Positions 62,952-64,000 of a stretch of DNA of 64,000 nt are shown here, one piece after another. The stretch covers positions 558,001 to 622,000 of the forward strand of contig JADJYJ010000003.1 in the NCBI GenBank assembly GCA_016719785.1. Reading direction: 5' to 3'. The first letter of the stretch is position 1. Every line of letters begins with the position of its first letter. The position numbers were made by a program, and so were the translations under genes. Below the pieces are notes generated by a model. The model had not been told where the DNA came from and searched no databases. It saw nothing but the letters and a program-made list of their open reading frames with translations. The stretch is from Candidatus Amarolinea dominans (GTDB taxonomy: Bacteria > Chloroflexota > Anaerolineae > SSC4 > Amarolineaceae).

Positions 62952-64000
62952 TCAGAGGGCGGAGGTCAGCCGCCTGCGCAGCACAAAGGTCAGGGCCAGC
63001 ACCTCGGCCGTCACCGCGATGGAGTTGGCCAGGGCCAGACCGCCAAAGCCCAGTGGCCCCATCAGCAGCAGGCCCAGCACGATGTTGACCAGCGCGGAGG
63101 CTGTTGCCAGCAGCAGGGGTGTGAGGGTGTCCTGGCGGGCGAAAAACGCACGTGCGACCAACTCCAGGCTGGCGTGACCCACCAGCCCCAGCGCGTAGAA
63201 GCGCAGCGCCACGTAAACGGCCTCCGTGCTGCTGGCATCGAACGCGCCGCGCTGGTAGAGCAGTTGCAGCAGCGGGCGCCCCAACACGATCAACCCGACC
63301 GCCGCGGGCACGGTCAGCGCCACGACGACGCGCAGAGATTGACTCAGCGTGCGCCGCAGCCCGGCCAGATCGCCCCGGGCGGCCAGTTCGGCCAGGGTGG
63401 GAAAGGCCACCAGCCCAAACGCCGTGCCGATGAGCGTCTCCGGCAATTGCATGGCGTCCCAGCCCCACTCCAGCGCGCTGACGCTGCCCGTCCCCAGGCG
63501 CGAGGCCAGGTTGGTCATCATGATGAGCGTCACGTGAAACACGCCCAGGTCAAGCAGGCGCGGCCCCAGCAGCCAGAGGACGTGGCGCATGGCCGGCGTG
63601 CGCAGATCGAGCACGGGGCGCCAGTGGAAGCCATAGTGCAGCAGCGCAGGAAATTTGATCGCCAGGTGCAGCAAGGCGCCGATCACCGCGCCCACCGCCA
63701 GCCCGCGCGTGCCCCACAGCGGGCCGAGCCACAGCGCGCCGGCCACGATGCCCAGCGGATAGACGACCGGCGCCAGGGCCGGCAGCAGAAAATGCTTGAA
63801 GCTGTGCAAGACACTGCCCTGCACCGCACTGACACCAAAGATGACGGTGGAGACGAGCAGGATGCGCATCACCGCGGCGGTTTCAGCCTGCGCCGCGGGC
63901 GTAAAGCCGGGGGCAATCACCCTGCCGACTAACCACGGAGCCGCCAAGCCGGCCACGACCGCCAACGCGGTCACCACCAGCACCACCAGGTTGGTCACGG
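62952..64000 (-). CDS. murJ: lipid II flippase MurJ, 5' partial
   Basis: About 350 residues of the C-terminal two-thirds of a MurJ/MviN-type flippase that moves lipid II across the membrane. At least nine helices are visible; GFTPAAQAETAAVMRILLVSTVIFGVSAVQGSVLHSFKHFLLPALAPVVYPLG, YQRGAFDASSTEAVYVALRFYALGLVGHASLELVARAFFARQDTLTPL are characteristic. The frame is open to the window end, so the N-terminus lies beyond 64000. It is on the same strand as yvcK, 171 bp upstream of the yvcK start. Confidence 0.92.
   Translation of the reverse strand, partial: VTNLVVLVVTALAVVAGLAAPWLVGRVIAPGFTPAAQAETAAVMRILLVSTVIFGVSAVQGSVLHSFKHFLLPALAPVVYPLGIVAGALWLGPLWGTRGLAVGAVIGALLHLAIKFPALLHYGFHWRPVLDLRTPAMRHVLWLLGPRLLDLGVFHVTLIMMTNLASRLGTGSVSALEWGWDAMQLPETLIGTAFGLVAFPTLAELAARGDLAGLRRTLSQSLRVVVALTVPAAVGLIVLGRPLLQLLYQRGAFDASSTEAVYVALRFYALGLVGHASLELVARAFFARQDTLTPLLLATASALVNIVLGLLLMGPLGFGGLALANSIAVTAEVLALTFVLRRRLTSAL

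Overview
The window looks like a piece of a GC-rich Chloroflexota chromosome, probably Anaerolineae or Caldilineae-like. This is judged from the protein families present: BTAD/NB-ARC/TPR regulators, Yip1 and DUF4013 membrane proteins, Uma2, DUF2085, type I dockerin modules, lipoprotein sugar-binding proteins, and promoters with near-consensus -35/-10 boxes at 17-bp spacing. TGA is used as stop. I saw no rRNA, tRNA, CRISPR array, prophage or intact insertion sequence. No taxonomic search was possible.

Layout. 1-3.2 kb: 3' end of a secreted repeat protein, convergent with a DRB0094-type RNA ligase. 3.2-13.9 kb: a long minus-strand carbohydrate locus: LacI regulator, sugar-binding lipoprotein, two permeases, trehalose synthase, amylosucrase, PfkB sugar kinase and an EamA exporter. 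It would import an alpha-glucoside such as sucrose, trehalose or maltose and split or interconvert it inside the cell. 14-17.5 kb: an LPxTG-tailed alpha-carbonic anhydrase, beta-phosphoglucomutase, a Nudix hydrolase and DegV. 17.5-19.4 kb: an overlapping ATPase/DUF4276 pair, a candidate defence module. 19.7-26.9 kb: a giant beta-helix/subtilase/beta-helix/dockerin exoprotein, split by one frameshift. 26.9-27.4 kb: a MITE-like element and a decayed beta-propeller fragment.

27.5-35 kb: Tag glycosylase, an acyl-CoA synthetase fused to GNAT, an AlbA_2/GHKL/TPR protein and a prolyl-aminopeptidase-like hydrolase. 34.8-40 kb: metal homeostasis, with a two-ferredoxin plus CDF operon divergent from an ArsR/P-type-ATPase operon that has a clear operator. 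40-43.5 kb: slipin, ComEA-like protein and a dockerin-bearing secreted protein. 43.7-46.8 kb: a 1037-aa SARP/LuxR-like regulator. 47-53 kb: xanthine phosphoribosyltransferase, a LutA-like protein, membrane proteins, Uma2 between two repeat copies, and MiaB. 53.4-57.2 kb: a PQQ-type sugar dehydrogenase lipoprotein, an M20 amidohydrolase, a cupin and a small cytochrome-b5-like protein. 57.2-64 kb: an M50-like membrane peptidase, then central glycolysis (yvcK-gap-pgk-tpiA), then MurJ running off the end.

Three genes carry what look like single-base deletions (amylosucrase C-terminus, carbonic anhydrase signal peptide, giant subtilase). A fourth (first gene) reads through its probable stop. Assembly or read error is therefore a serious alternative to biological pseudogenization. 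Several dispersed palindromic repeat families lie between genes.
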